DNA of 64,000 bases from Pseudocitrobacter cyperus (GTDB lineage Bacteria; Pseudomonadota; Gammaproteobacteria; Enterobacterales; Enterobacteriaceae). The notes below the pieces were generated by a model. It did no database searches. It saw only the letters and a list, made by a program, of their open reading frames with translations, and was not told the origin of the DNA. The position numbers were made by a program, and so were the translations under genes. The DNA is taken from NCBI RefSeq assembly GCF_039889165.1, contig NZ_JAYMYY010000006.1:1-64000 (forward strand). Reading direction: 5' to 3'. Shown in pieces: positions 52,701 through 60,534 of this stretch. Positions within the stretch are counted from its first letter, which is position 1, and each line of letters opens with the position of its first letter.

Positions 52701-52969
52701 AAAGCTTCCTTGCATGGGTAGAAAACCAGTCTGAAACGCCGCCGGAAGCTGATTTCTTTGCGGTATCGCAGCCGGACCTGGTTGTGCTCGACACGCCCGC
52801 GGATGCCAAACATCGCCAACATTGCCTGTTTATCACCGCCTTAGGGCAGTTGGGCCTGGGCGAGACGCGTGCCTGTGAGGCGAGTCTCGATGCGCTGCTG
52901 CGGCAGAATCCTTCCCACGATAAAGCACATCTGCTTCGCCATGTTATGCAAAGCAGAATTTTTGACTGA
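49703..52969 (+). CDS. DUF5107/TPR protein, YphG-like
   Basis: Large soluble protein of 1088 residues without signal peptide. The N-terminal 400 residues form a DUF5107 domain (LPELGGRIHRAWDK, WISGGIEFNWPQHHRPTTF, PYIELMTGVFTDNQPDFTW), a beta-supersandwich related to galactose mutarotases. From about 450 it is built of tetratricopeptide repeats (for example ALGIDPDDYRNNVALGTLAL, LEQEPNNAAVHRLLGIYAW). It resembles E. coli YphG along its length. First gene of a probable operon with the sugar porter and epimerase. No activity is established to my knowledge; binding or conversion of a sugar is inferred from fold and neighbours. Confidence 0.85.
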   Translation: MYGSVKVWKETLSMPTWTVGEEDPNPMFLEKRVYQGSSGAVYPYGVIDTLTGKREMRDYQAVWMENDFIRIMLLPELGGRIHRAWDKVQQRDFVYYNEVVKPALVGLLGPWISGGIEFNWPQHHRPTTFMPVDFTIQSGENGEQTVWMGEVEPMRGLQVMTGFTLYPDRALIEITGKVFNGNATPRHFLWWANPAVKGGDDHQSVFPPDVTAVFDHGKRDVSAFPIATGTYYKVDYSAGVDISRYKNVPVPTSYMAEKSDYDFVGAWHHGERGGLLHVADHHISPGKKQWTWGYDDFGTAWDRNLTDENGPYIELMTGVFTDNQPDFTWLAPYEEKVFVQNFLPYSELGMIQNASTQLAMKLLRENGQLAIGVYAIAPLNAVQVTVTEDGKPLYEQRVTLKPGESWQTTLTDCDYQRLTMRMIDESGRELLNYEEHIPQETPLPAAATAPARPDALSNSDELYFIGQHLEQYNHASRYAEEYYQRALGIDPDDYRNNVALGTLALNRADWAKAKSCAEAALKRAHRWNKNPRNGEASMLLAAALERMGNDATAWGHYYKASWSGDCRDAAYWSLARLAMKRGDVALALEKVERSLSFNASNNLAMGLKALALAELGREAQALSFITARLKDYPLSYVLHYARWAIEKTAESADALIAITGRRGTNACELAGWLMSMGLKEQTRSLLNLLDSQETLPLMWQASLSDDPTPFIERARASLGHRVRFPNTLDEVQMLQTLQAFAFARYLLGCFWYSKRRYDDAVSCWRSTLEQEPNNAAVHRLLGIYAWNKQHDGQAAYAHLQQAVTLAPENARFLFELDYLKKLTSTSAAARLQALEDNVQVALKRDDLTAELLSLWHAQGNYSAAANVLRERVFHPWEGGEGRVTGQYLLNQMHRALESLCANELTSATKLLRQALQYPENLGEGRLPGQTDNDIWYLLGCCAARQHDRQQATQCFQRATLGGNTLDAGRYYNDQPVDYLFWQGMALRALGDNAQADKHFQSFLAWVENQSETPPEADFFAVSQPDLVVLDTPADAKHRQHCLFITALGQLGLGETRACEASLDALLRQNPSHDKAHLLRHVMQSRIFD

Positions 52970-53039
52970 TGTACTCCCGGCGACTGCTTTGTCGCCGGAA
53001 ACCTCCTGTTCCCTGCGTTTCCCTTAAAGAGGAATCAAT

Positions 53040-54479
53040 ATGAATAACGCGCAGAAAAATTTGAAAATGGGTTATGTCTGGATGATATGTCTGGTGGCCG
53101 CCTGTGGTGGATTGCTTTTTGGTTATGACTGGGTGGTCATCGGCGGGGCGAAACCATTCTATGAGGCCTGGTTTTCCATCGCCGATCCAGCGCTCTCCGG
53201 TTGGGCGATGAGTTCGGCGCTGGTAGGCTGTATTTTTGGTGCGCTGGTATCGGGCTGGTGTGCGGATAAATTTGGCCGCAAGCTGCCGCTTATTCTGGCG
53301 GCGATTCTGTTCAGCGCCTCTGCCTGGGGCACGGCAGTGGCAAGCAACTTCGACATGTTTGTGATTTACCGTATTGTCGGCGGGGTTGGTATTGGCCTCG
53401 CTTCCGCCATTAGTCCTCTCTATATCGCAGAAGTTAGCCCGGCGGAAAAACGCGGGCGATTTGTGGCTATAAACCAACTAACGATCGTGATCGGTGTGTT
53501 AGGTGCGCAGTTGATCAACCTGATGATTGCTAAACCTGTTGAGCCGGGCGTCACCATGGAAGCGATCGCTCAGAGCTGGAACGGCCAGACTGGCTGGCGC
53601 TGGATGTTTGGTGCTGAACTGGTGCCTGCGCTGGCGTTTCTGGTACTGATGTTTTTTGTCCCGGAATCTCCACGCTGGCTCATGAAAGCCGGAAAGCGAG
53701 AGAAGGCGCGACAAATGCTGGAACGTATTGGTTCACGCGACTATGCAGAGCAGACACTGGCCGATATTGAACATACCCTTGCAAAAGATAACCATAAAGT
53801 CGCGTGGTCGACGCTGCTTCAACCGCAAATCAAACCTATTGTGATTATTGGCATGGTGTTGGCTATCTTTCAGCAGTGGTGCGGTATTAATGTTATTTTC
53901 AACTATGCCCAGGAGATCTTTGCTTCCGCCGGGTTCGATATTAACGGCACTCTGAAATCCATTGTGGCAACGGGCCTAATCAACCTTGTTTTCACTGTCG
54001 CCGCGCTACCGCTGGTCGATAAACTGGGGCGTCGTAAATTGATGCTGCTTGGCGCGTCAGGACTGACGATTATCTACGTGTTAATTGCTGGTGCTTATGC
54101 TGCGGGGATTATGGGCTGGCCGGTATTGGTACTGGTTCTGGCGGCTATCGCAATTTATGCGTTGACGCTTGCGCCTGTAACCTGGGTTTTACTGTCAGAG
54201 ATATTCCCTAATCGCGTGCGCGGCCTGGCAATGTCACTCGGTACGCTTGCGCTTTGGATTGCCTGTTTCTTGCTGACCTATACTTTCCCGCTCCTCAACG
54301 CCGGTTTGGGTGCGGCGGGAAGTTTCTTGCTGTATGGTGTGATTTGCGCATTCGGATACCTTTATATCTTGCGTCATGTTCCTGAAACAAAAGGCGTTAC
54401 ACTAGAGGCACTGGAAGAACAGCTCGCGGCGAAGCACGGTAAATCCCCGACAGTCGCCAATACGCATCAGGCCCACTAA
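53040..54479 (+). CDS. MFS sugar porter
   Basis: Inner-membrane sugar/proton symporter of 479 residues. Sugar-porter signatures are all present: LFGYDWVVIGGAKPF in helix 1, DKFGRK between helices 2 and 3, SPLYIAEVSPAEKRGR, PESPRWLMK in the middle loop, and PETKG near the end. AAAGAGGAATC precedes the ATG, 70 bp after the YphG-like gene. The stop TAA overlaps the epimerase ATG, so they are coupled. Exact substrate (xylose, galactose, inositol type) cannot be told. In E. coli the yph cluster has an ABC transporter instead. Confidence 0.9.
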   Translation: MNNAQKNLKMGYVWMICLVAACGGLLFGYDWVVIGGAKPFYEAWFSIADPALSGWAMSSALVGCIFGALVSGWCADKFGRKLPLILAAILFSASAWGTAVASNFDMFVIYRIVGGVGIGLASAISPLYIAEVSPAEKRGRFVAINQLTIVIGVLGAQLINLMIAKPVEPGVTMEAIAQSWNGQTGWRWMFGAELVPALAFLVLMFFVPESPRWLMKAGKREKARQMLERIGSRDYAEQTLADIEHTLAKDNHKVAWSTLLQPQIKPIVIIGMVLAIFQQWCGINVIFNYAQEIFASAGFDINGTLKSIVATGLINLVFTVAALPLVDKLGRRKLMLLGASGLTIIYVLIAGAYAAGIMGWPVLVLVLAAIAIYALTLAPVTWVLLSEIFPNRVRGLAMSLGTLALWIACFLLTYTFPLLNAGLGAAGSFLLYGVICAFGYLYILRHVPETKGVTLEALEEQLAAKHGKSPTVANTHQAH

Positions 54480-55312
54480 TGGAAAGCCTGCTGCTGGAAA
54501 ACGCGCATTTACGGATGCGCATATCGCCGCAAGGTGGGGCGTTGCTGGGCCTGGAATCGTTACGTTTTCAACGGCCTGTATTACAGGCACCGGCAGGGGA
54601 GGTTGCGCTTTTTCCGATGCTGCCTCTGGCTAACCGTGTTGCGGGCAATCGCTTCAGGTTCAATGAACGTGAAATTGTGTTACCGAACCACGAGTCAGAT
54701 GACACTTTTTTTCTGCATGGCGATGGCTGGTTAAATAAATGGCGGGTGATGGCGGTGGCCCCGGAGCGCTGTACGCTGCAACTATATAGCCAGTTGCGTT
54801 GTGGTTACGACTACGAGGCGACGCTTGAGTACAAACTTACAGATGGCACGCTGAATGCGGAGTTAACCGTTATGCATCGAGGCACGCAGCCAATGCTTTA
54901 TGGTTGCGGGTTTCATCCATGGTTCTATTTTACAAGTCAGTGCCGTGCGCAGTTCTATGCCAGCGGCTGCTGGCCAGAGGGAGAATCTCATTTGCCACTG
55001 GCCTGGCAGTCGTCTATTCCGAATGCGGCGGATTTTTCCAGCGCACAGTATGGTGAAGATGCCTGGCTCAATATGGGATATTCGGGCTGGAATGGGTGTG
55101 CGGTCATCGAAAATGATGTGATGAGGGTCACGCTTCTCGCGCAAACCCCTTACCTCATGGCGTTCAGAATGTCGGGTGGCGCGTTTCTTTGTCTTGAACC
55201 GCAAACCCATCCTGTTAACGCACATAACCTGCCCGGGCAGCCGGGTTTACAGGTTTTAGGCCAGGGCGATCGGTTGCATTTTTCTCTAAAAATTGTGGTG
55301 GAAAAGGGATAA
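54479..55312 (+). CDS. aldose 1-epimerase family protein, YphB-like
   Basis: Galactose-mutarotase-fold protein of 277 residues. Seen: PQGGALLGLESL, FPMLPLANRVAGNRFRF, HGDGWLNKW (family His) and GCGFHPWFYF (second His), with the Glu of FLCLEPQTHPVNA near the end, the usual catalytic trio of the family. It probably interconverts sugar anomers after uptake. The start overlaps the porter stop (TAATG). Similar to E. coli YphB in length and motifs, but not a close copy. Confidence 0.87.
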   Translation: MESLLLENAHLRMRISPQGGALLGLESLRFQRPVLQAPAGEVALFPMLPLANRVAGNRFRFNEREIVLPNHESDDTFFLHGDGWLNKWRVMAVAPERCTLQLYSQLRCGYDYEATLEYKLTDGTLNAELTVMHRGTQPMLYGCGFHPWFYFTSQCRAQFYASGCWPEGESHLPLAWQSSIPNAADFSSAQYGEDAWLNMGYSGWNGCAVIENDVMRVTLLAQTPYLMAFRMSGGAFLCLEPQTHPVNAHNLPGQPGLQVLGQGDRLHFSLKIVVEKG

Positions 55313-55385
55313 TAACAGCGATTTTTTAGCGGTTGCGCCAGCCCGTTTTTACCGCCAGACTGTCACCTCCATTCTGGAGGAAATC

Positions 55386-56522
55386 ATGGTCTTGCACTCA
55401 ACGCGTTGGCTGGCGCTCAGTTATTTCACCTACTTTTTTAGCTACGGTATTTTTCTGCCATTCTGGAGCGTCTGGCTAAAGGGCGCAGGGCTGACGCCGG
55501 AAACCATTGGTATTCTGCTGGGGGCTGGCCTGGTGGCGCGTTTTCTCGGTAGCCTGCTGATTGCGCCACGCGTGAGCGACCCCTCTCGTTTGATTCGTGT
55601 TCTGCGCATTCTGGCGTTGTTCACGTTGCTGTTTGTGATGGCCTTCTGGGCAGGTAGCCACGTCGCCTGGCTGATGGTGGTGATGATTGGCTTTAACCTG
55701 TTTTTCTCGCCGCTGGTGCCGCTGACCGATGCGCTCGCCAATACCTGGCAAAAGCAAATCACCATGGATTATGGCCGGGTGCGGTTGTGGGGCTCAATTG
55801 CCTTTGTTATTGGCTCGGCGCTCACCGGGAAACTGGTCAGTTTATTTGATTACCGCGCCATTCTGGTGCTGCTGAGTTTAGGGATTGCCTCCATGCTGCT
55901 CGGCATGCTGTTACGACCGAGCGTGATGCCGCAGGGCGAATCTCGCCATCAGGAAGCGGCGGGCTGGCCGGCCTGGCGCTCCCTTGTGACGCAGAGTTGG
56001 CGCTTCCTCGCCTGTGTATGTCTGTTGCAGGGCGCACATGCGGCCTACTACGGTTTTAGCGCGATTTACTGGCAGGGTGCGGGCTATTCGGCGTCAGCGG
56101 TGGGGTATCTCTGGTCGCTTGGCGTGGTGGCGGAAGTGGTGATTTTCGCCCTCAGTAAAAAAGTGTTCCGCCGCTTCAGCGCGCGAGACCTCCTGCTACT
56201 GTCGGCGGTGTGCGGCGTGATCCGCTGGGGGATCATGGGCTGGACTACGGCATTACCGTGGCTTATCGTTGCGCAGATCCTGCACTGCGGTACTTTCACC
56301 GTCTGCCATCTGGCGGCCATGCGCTATATTGCCGCGCGTCAGGGGAGCGAAGTGATTCGCCTGCAGGCGGTTTACTCTGCCGTAGCGATGGGCGGCAGTA
56401 TCGCCGTGATGACGGTTTTCGCCGGTTTCCTCTATCAACATCTCCATCAGGGCGTTTTCTGGGTGATGGCGCTGGTCGCCCTTCCTGCGTTAATTCTGCG
56501 CCCGAAAGCGGTCGCGGCTTAA
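55386..56522 (+). CDS. hcaT: probable 3-phenylpropionic acid transporter HcaT
   Basis: MFS permease of 378 residues, about 12 transmembrane helices, nearly identical to E. coli HcaT (379). I use ATG 55386 behind GGAGGAAATC; the frame is open further upstream without homology. It would import phenylpropionate or cinnamate for the HcaEFCBD enzymes, but here a four-gene sugar cluster separates it from hcaR. Its 3' end overlaps csiE by 4 bp (convergent). Confidence 0.93.
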   Translation: MVLHSTRWLALSYFTYFFSYGIFLPFWSVWLKGAGLTPETIGILLGAGLVARFLGSLLIAPRVSDPSRLIRVLRILALFTLLFVMAFWAGSHVAWLMVVMIGFNLFFSPLVPLTDALANTWQKQITMDYGRVRLWGSIAFVIGSALTGKLVSLFDYRAILVLLSLGIASMLLGMLLRPSVMPQGESRHQEAAGWPAWRSLVTQSWRFLACVCLLQGAHAAYYGFSAIYWQGAGYSASAVGYLWSLGVVAEVVIFALSKKVFRRFSARDLLLLSAVCGVIRWGIMGWTTALPWLIVAQILHCGTFTVCHLAAMRYIAARQGSEVIRLQAVYSAVAMGGSIAVMTVFAGFLYQHLHQGVFWVMALVALPALILRPKAVAA

Positions 56523-57796
56523 ACGTCGAGGATCTTGCTGATGTGCTGCCGCTGGTGGTCACTCAGCGGCCTGTCAGCGTGGATCAACGGCGGTGAAAAC
56601 AGCGGCAGGGCGGTCGCATACGGCGAGACCACCAGACTTACGCTTTTCGGCGCGCCCTCTTTCTGGAAGGTGCGCGCCGCCAGATATTTCACGTTAAGCG
56701 GTAGTAAGGTCAGTTCGCGTAGCTGCTGTTCTATCTCCTGTTCCAGCGCCGGATTATCACCCGTTAGCAGTACCACTTCTTTTTCATGTAACTCGCCCTC
56801 CTGCATTAACCCGGCGCCAAAAATAATGGCAATTAGCGCCGCCTCTTCGTGGCTGAATTGCAGGGTATAGCGCGTTTCAAAATCGGCCAGCGCTTCGCGG
56901 GTGGTGCGCATCAATCGCGGATAGAGGCGGTGGATCTCTTCGGTAAGATGAGTATCTATGCCGATTCCGAAGATGCAGCGATTAAGCGCCTGTGCCAGGT
57001 GGATGTAGAGCTGGTCGCGCAGGCTCTGTTCATCGCCAAGCTGTCGCCCGGCAAGCTGCTGAAAACGGTCAATGAGCTGGTCAATAGCCAGATGCAGTTG
57101 CCTGTCCTGGGCATGTCCATCGTAAACCGGGTTAGGCGTGCGCATCAGCATAAACAGTAGCGCGAGAAACTGCTGCTCGCTGCAGTGAGGCTGGCGATTG
57201 ATACGCCTCTGCCAGTGGCGGACGATTTCCGCCGCCACCTGAAACTCTTGCGTGGTGCGGGTCCAGGTGCTTTGCAGGGAGTTGAAGGTCGGGCTCTCTC
57301 CCTGATGGTGCTGAAGCAGGCAATATTGCAGATAGAGGCGTAAAAATTGGGTGTCACGGCTCTCGAACTGACGTTGCAGGCTACGTCCGCAGCGGTTAAC
57401 CAGCGCTTGTAAATTGGTGTCGTCATACAGCGTGCGGGCAATACCCTGTTGTTTAAGCTGCGTTTTGAGCGCTGGGGTAAAATGGTGCGTGACAAAATGC
57501 GGGCACAGGCGGAAGGCGCGCCGCAGCCAGTGCAGCAAGCACAGACGTAAATCGAGCGTGGTGCCTTCAATCCGATAGCTGCCGTCCGCTACGCTGGCAA
57601 TCGCCAGACGATGGTAACGCTGGATCTCATCTCCCGTCTCGGCTATATCTTGCCGTGCAGTTTCTGCATCGACACCATTCACCTCGCCTATATATTCGGG
57701 CGTGATACTGTGGTCGGGGAGATAGAACATCAGCAGCACCTGGCAGCGGCGCTGTGGACTGGAAAGCACAGATGGAGGTTCCATAAGCGTCATCAT
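56519..57796 (-). CDS. csiE: stationary-phase-inducible protein CsiE
   Basis: Protein of 425 residues (426 in E. coli), related to PTS-regulation-domain antiterminators/activators (BglG/LicR type). An N-terminal winged-helix-like segment (ITPEYIGEVNGVDAETARQDI) is followed by PRD-like repeats with conserved histidines and acidic residues. In E. coli it is induced by carbon starvation under sigma-S and cAMP-CRP. Molecular target unknown. Divergent from the DUF1007 gene. Confidence 0.92.
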   Translation of the reverse strand: MMTLMEPPSVLSSPQRRCQVLLMFYLPDHSITPEYIGEVNGVDAETARQDIAETGDEIQRYHRLAIASVADGSYRIEGTTLDLRLCLLHWLRRAFRLCPHFVTHHFTPALKTQLKQQGIARTLYDDTNLQALVNRCGRSLQRQFESRDTQFLRLYLQYCLLQHHQGESPTFNSLQSTWTRTTQEFQVAAEIVRHWQRRINRQPHCSEQQFLALLFMLMRTPNPVYDGHAQDRQLHLAIDQLIDRFQQLAGRQLGDEQSLRDQLYIHLAQALNRCIFGIGIDTHLTEEIHRLYPRLMRTTREALADFETRYTLQFSHEEAALIAIIFGAGLMQEGELHEKEVVLLTGDNPALEQEIEQQLRELTLLPLNVKYLAARTFQKEGAPKSVSLVVSPYATALPLFSPPLIHADRPLSDHQRQHISKILDV

Positions 57797-57918
57797 CTGA
57801 AAGATTCCAGTTTGCGTTTTTGATAAGAATAGCTAAAGGGTAGCCTTTCGTAGTCGCACTTAGCCTCTTTACGTAAGGAATATCGGCGTCGGTCACAGAA
57901 TTTTTCACTGAGGAACGG

Positions 57919-58557
57919 ATGAAGAGAGTGAAACAATGCGTAAGTCTGGTATTTTTCGCGGTTTTATCGTTTAGCGCGCAATCGCATCCACACAGCTTCA
58001 TTACTCTGAGCACGGAAGTGGTGGCGCAGGATGGGCAGATGAGCGGTCTGAAAATGCGCTGGGTGATGGATGAATTAACATCAGCAGACCTGTTGTATGA
58101 CGCCGGAAAAGCCAAACCGGGTGATGAGGTGTGGAAAAAACTGGCGGCGGAGGTGATGGCGAACGTACTGGGTCAGCACTATTTCACCGAGGTCTGGCAT
58201 GACGGTCAAAAGGTGAAGTTTGAGAACCTGCCAACCCATTACGGGCTTTCGCGTGAAGGGCATCAGGCGGTGCTGACGTTCACCCTGCCGCTGGCAACGC
58301 CGCAGCCGCTGGCAGGGCAGACCTATTCTTTCTCGACCTTTGATCCCACCTATTACGTTGATATGAGCTATGAGAATGACGGCGATGTGGTGTTACCCGC
58401 CAGCCTGAAAAGTGAGTGCAAACTGGCGGTGCATACGCCAAAACCCAGCGAGGAGATGATGTCCTACGCCTTGTCACTCGATAAAGAGGATGCGCCGGAA
58501 GAGGATATGGAATTGGGTAAACAATTTGCGCAGAAGGTGACGCTCTCATGTCAGTGA
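57919..58557 (+). CDS. secreted DUF1007 protein next to a metal exporter
   Basis: Protein of 212 residues with a cleavable signal peptide (residues 1-22, ending SAQSHPHS), so probably periplasmic. DUF1007 members have the His pair HPH right after the signal peptide, as here, which could bind metal. Its stop lies 10 bp inside the following NicO transporter gene, and such pairs are common in enterobacteria. A role delivering or sensing metal for the exporter is inferred; function is otherwise unknown. Confidence 0.85.
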   Translation: MKRVKQCVSLVFFAVLSFSAQSHPHSFITLSTEVVAQDGQMSGLKMRWVMDELTSADLLYDAGKAKPGDEVWKKLAAEVMANVLGQHYFTEVWHDGQKVKFENLPTHYGLSREGHQAVLTFTLPLATPQPLAGQTYSFSTFDPTYYVDMSYENDGDVVLPASLKSECKLAVHTPKPSEEMMSYALSLDKEDAPEEDMELGKQFAQKVTLSCQ

Positions 58558-59528
58558 TTAGCACGGTTAAACGCCCGTCCCGACGCTGGCTGGCGCTGTG
58601 GCCGCTGGCGCTGTTTTTGCTGCTAAGCATGCTGGCCGGTTTCTGGCTGTGGCAGGCGTGGCCGCAGGTGATGATGAAAAGTATTATCTGGCAGCGCGAT
58701 GTGAATCAGCAGATGAGCGGGTTGCTCAAGGCCGTTGCCGAAAATCCGACGCAGGCGGGCGGTTCACTGCTGCTGTTTAGCTTTATCTACGGTGTGCTAC
58801 ACGCGCTGGGGCCGGGGCACGGCAAAGTGGTGATTGCAACCTGGCTTGCCACTCATCCTTCAAAACTGAGATCGAGTATTGGCCTGACGCTGGCCTCTTC
58901 ATTATTGCAGGGGCTGGTGGCGATAGGCCTGGTGGTTATCGTTCTCACGCTGTTGCAATTGCCCGCTCGCCAGCTTCACCTCAGCGGTTTCTGGCTGGAA
59001 AAAGCCAGTTATGCGCTGGTAGGCGTACTGGGAGGACTGCTCTGCTGGCGGGCGCTGAAAAAGCTGCGACGCCTGCTGCGTAAACCCACGTTCACCGTCT
59101 TTAAACCGATTCACGTCCATGATGAGCATTGCGGGTGTGGGCACAAGCATCTTCCTCATCCTGACGAGGTGCAGAGTGGCGACGACTGGCGCGCGCGCCT
59201 GATGGTGGTGCTCTCAATGGGAATGCGCCCCTGTTCGGGTGCGATTATGGTTTTGTTGTTCAGTAAAGTGATTGGGGTCTTTGCCTGGGGAATGGCATCG
59301 GCGCTGGCGATGGCGGCCGGTACCTCGTTAACCATCTCGTCACTGGCGCTGTTGGTGCACAGTTTCCGTCAACTGGCGGTACGCCTGAGCGGAGATCGCG
59401 CGCCGGTATTATGGCGGCAGGTGGGATGGACGACGCTGGCATTAGCGGGGGGCGCATTTTTGATAGCCGCGGCAATCGTGATGTGGATGAGTGCGGTGCC
59501 GGTGGGACGGGGGATGAGGCCGTTTTAA
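58548..59528 (+). CDS. NicO-family nickel/cobalt exporter
   Basis: Inner-membrane protein of 326 residues with about six hydrophobic segments. Family signatures are HALGPGHGKVV (about residues 85-95) and GMRPCSGAIMVLLFS near 224; between them a His/Cys-rich cytoplasmic loop, HVHDEHCGCGHKHLPHPDE, resembles the metal loop of RcnA. Overlaps the DUF1007 gene by 10 bp, so the two are co-translated. Nickel, cobalt or another divalent metal as substrate is inferred. E. coli K-12 has, as I recall, no such pair at this site. Confidence 0.88.
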   Translation: MSVISTVKRPSRRWLALWPLALFLLLSMLAGFWLWQAWPQVMMKSIIWQRDVNQQMSGLLKAVAENPTQAGGSLLLFSFIYGVLHALGPGHGKVVIATWLATHPSKLRSSIGLTLASSLLQGLVAIGLVVIVLTLLQLPARQLHLSGFWLEKASYALVGVLGGLLCWRALKKLRRLLRKPTFTVFKPIHVHDEHCGCGHKHLPHPDEVQSGDDWRARLMVVLSMGMRPCSGAIMVLLFSKVIGVFAWGMASALAMAAGTSLTISSLALLVHSFRQLAVRLSGDRAPVLWRQVGWTTLALAGGAFLIAAAIVMWMSAVPVGRGMRPF

Positions 59529-59530
59529 AA

Positions 59531-59599
59531 GCCGGAGGACGGTTTCGTCTTATCCGGCCTGCAAATGACGTGTCCGGTAAACGCTGGCGCTACCGGACA
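59531..59599. repeat. REP/BIME element between NicO gene and suhB
   Basis: A REP unit, GCCGGAGGACGG...CGTCTTATCCGGCC (59531-59561), is followed by a second hairpin, TGTCCGGTA...TACCGGACA (59571-59579 / 59591-59599, 9-bp perfect stem). The two lie between convergent genes, the standard BIME position. Confidence 0.85.
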
Positions 59600-59609
59600 C
59601 CGCCGTCTC

Positions 59610-60413
59610 TTAGCGCTTCAGCGCTTCGCTCAACTGGTCGCGCATGTTCGCCAGCATCGCTTTCACCACGCGAGCGTTACCGGCAACCACGTTGCCGGTC
59701 ATCATGTAGTTGTGACCGCCGGTGAAGTCGCACACCAGCGCGCCCGCTTCACGCGCCAGCAGTTCGCCTGCGGCAAAATCCCACGGCTTCAGGCCGATTT
59801 CGAAGAAACCATCAACGCGGCCAGCGGCAACGTAGGCCAGATCCAGCGCAGCAGAACCGGTGCGGCGGAAGTCCGCGCATTCGGTGAACAGGTTGCCGAG
59901 GATATTCATGTACGCAGGAGCGTGCTGTTTCGCTTTGAACGGGAAGCCGGTCGCCAGAATGGTGCCGTCGAGGTCGCGAGCGGTGCTGCAACGCAGACGG
60001 TAGCCGTTGAGCTGTGCGCCCTGGCCGCGGGTTGCCGTGAAGAGTTCGTTACGCATGGGATCGTAAACCACCGCGACTTCAGTACGACCTTTGATGCGTA
60101 CCGCGATGGAAACCGCGAAGTGCGGCAGACGTTTAACGAAGTTGGTGGTGCCATCCAGTGGATCGATAACCCATTGAACATCCAGATCGTCGCCAACATG
60201 TTCACCGCTTTCTTCGGTGATAATGGTGTGTTGCGGGTAAGATTTGCGAATGGTTTCGATGATAATGGCTTCAGCCGCTTTATCAACGTTGGTCACGAAA
60301 TCATTGCTGCCTTTCTGGCTGGTTTCAACAGAATCTGGCGTTTCGTAATGTTTGGCAATCAGGTTACCCGCCTTGCGCGCTGCGCGCACGGCGATGTTCA
60401 GCATCGGATGCAT
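59610..60413 (-). CDS. suhB: inositol-1-monophosphatase/rRNA antitermination factor SuhB
   Basis: Mg2+-dependent, Li+-sensitive phosphatase that in E. coli also takes part in the rRNA antitermination complex and ribosome maturation. Motifs EESGE and DPLDGTTNF bind the metals; the C-terminal WDFAAGELL motif is intact. ATG 60413 gives 267 residues as in E. coli; an upstream in-frame ATG lacks homology. Divergent from trmJ across 121 bp. Confidence 0.97.
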   Translation of the reverse strand: MHPMLNIAVRAARKAGNLIAKHYETPDSVETSQKGSNDFVTNVDKAAEAIIIETIRKSYPQHTIITEESGEHVGDDLDVQWVIDPLDGTTNFVKRLPHFAVSIAVRIKGRTEVAVVYDPMRNELFTATRGQGAQLNGYRLRCSTARDLDGTILATGFPFKAKQHAPAYMNILGNLFTECADFRRTGSAALDLAYVAAGRVDGFFEIGLKPWDFAAGELLAREAGALVCDFTGGHNYMMTGNVVAGNARVVKAMLANMRDQLSEALKR

Positions 60414-60534
60414 CAGGTTACTCTCACTGGATGTTAAAGAACGGGGAAAAACGGCGCACATCATAACAGCCAATTCGGACTCTGTCTCCGGTTTATGATA
60501 ATATGGCCGAATAATCTTTAAACGAAGAAAGACA

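Noticed and set aside
55313..55385. Longer hcaT starting at 55293
   Set aside because: The added residues have no homology and overlap the epimerase end, whereas ATG 55386 has a strong GGAGG site and the expected length.
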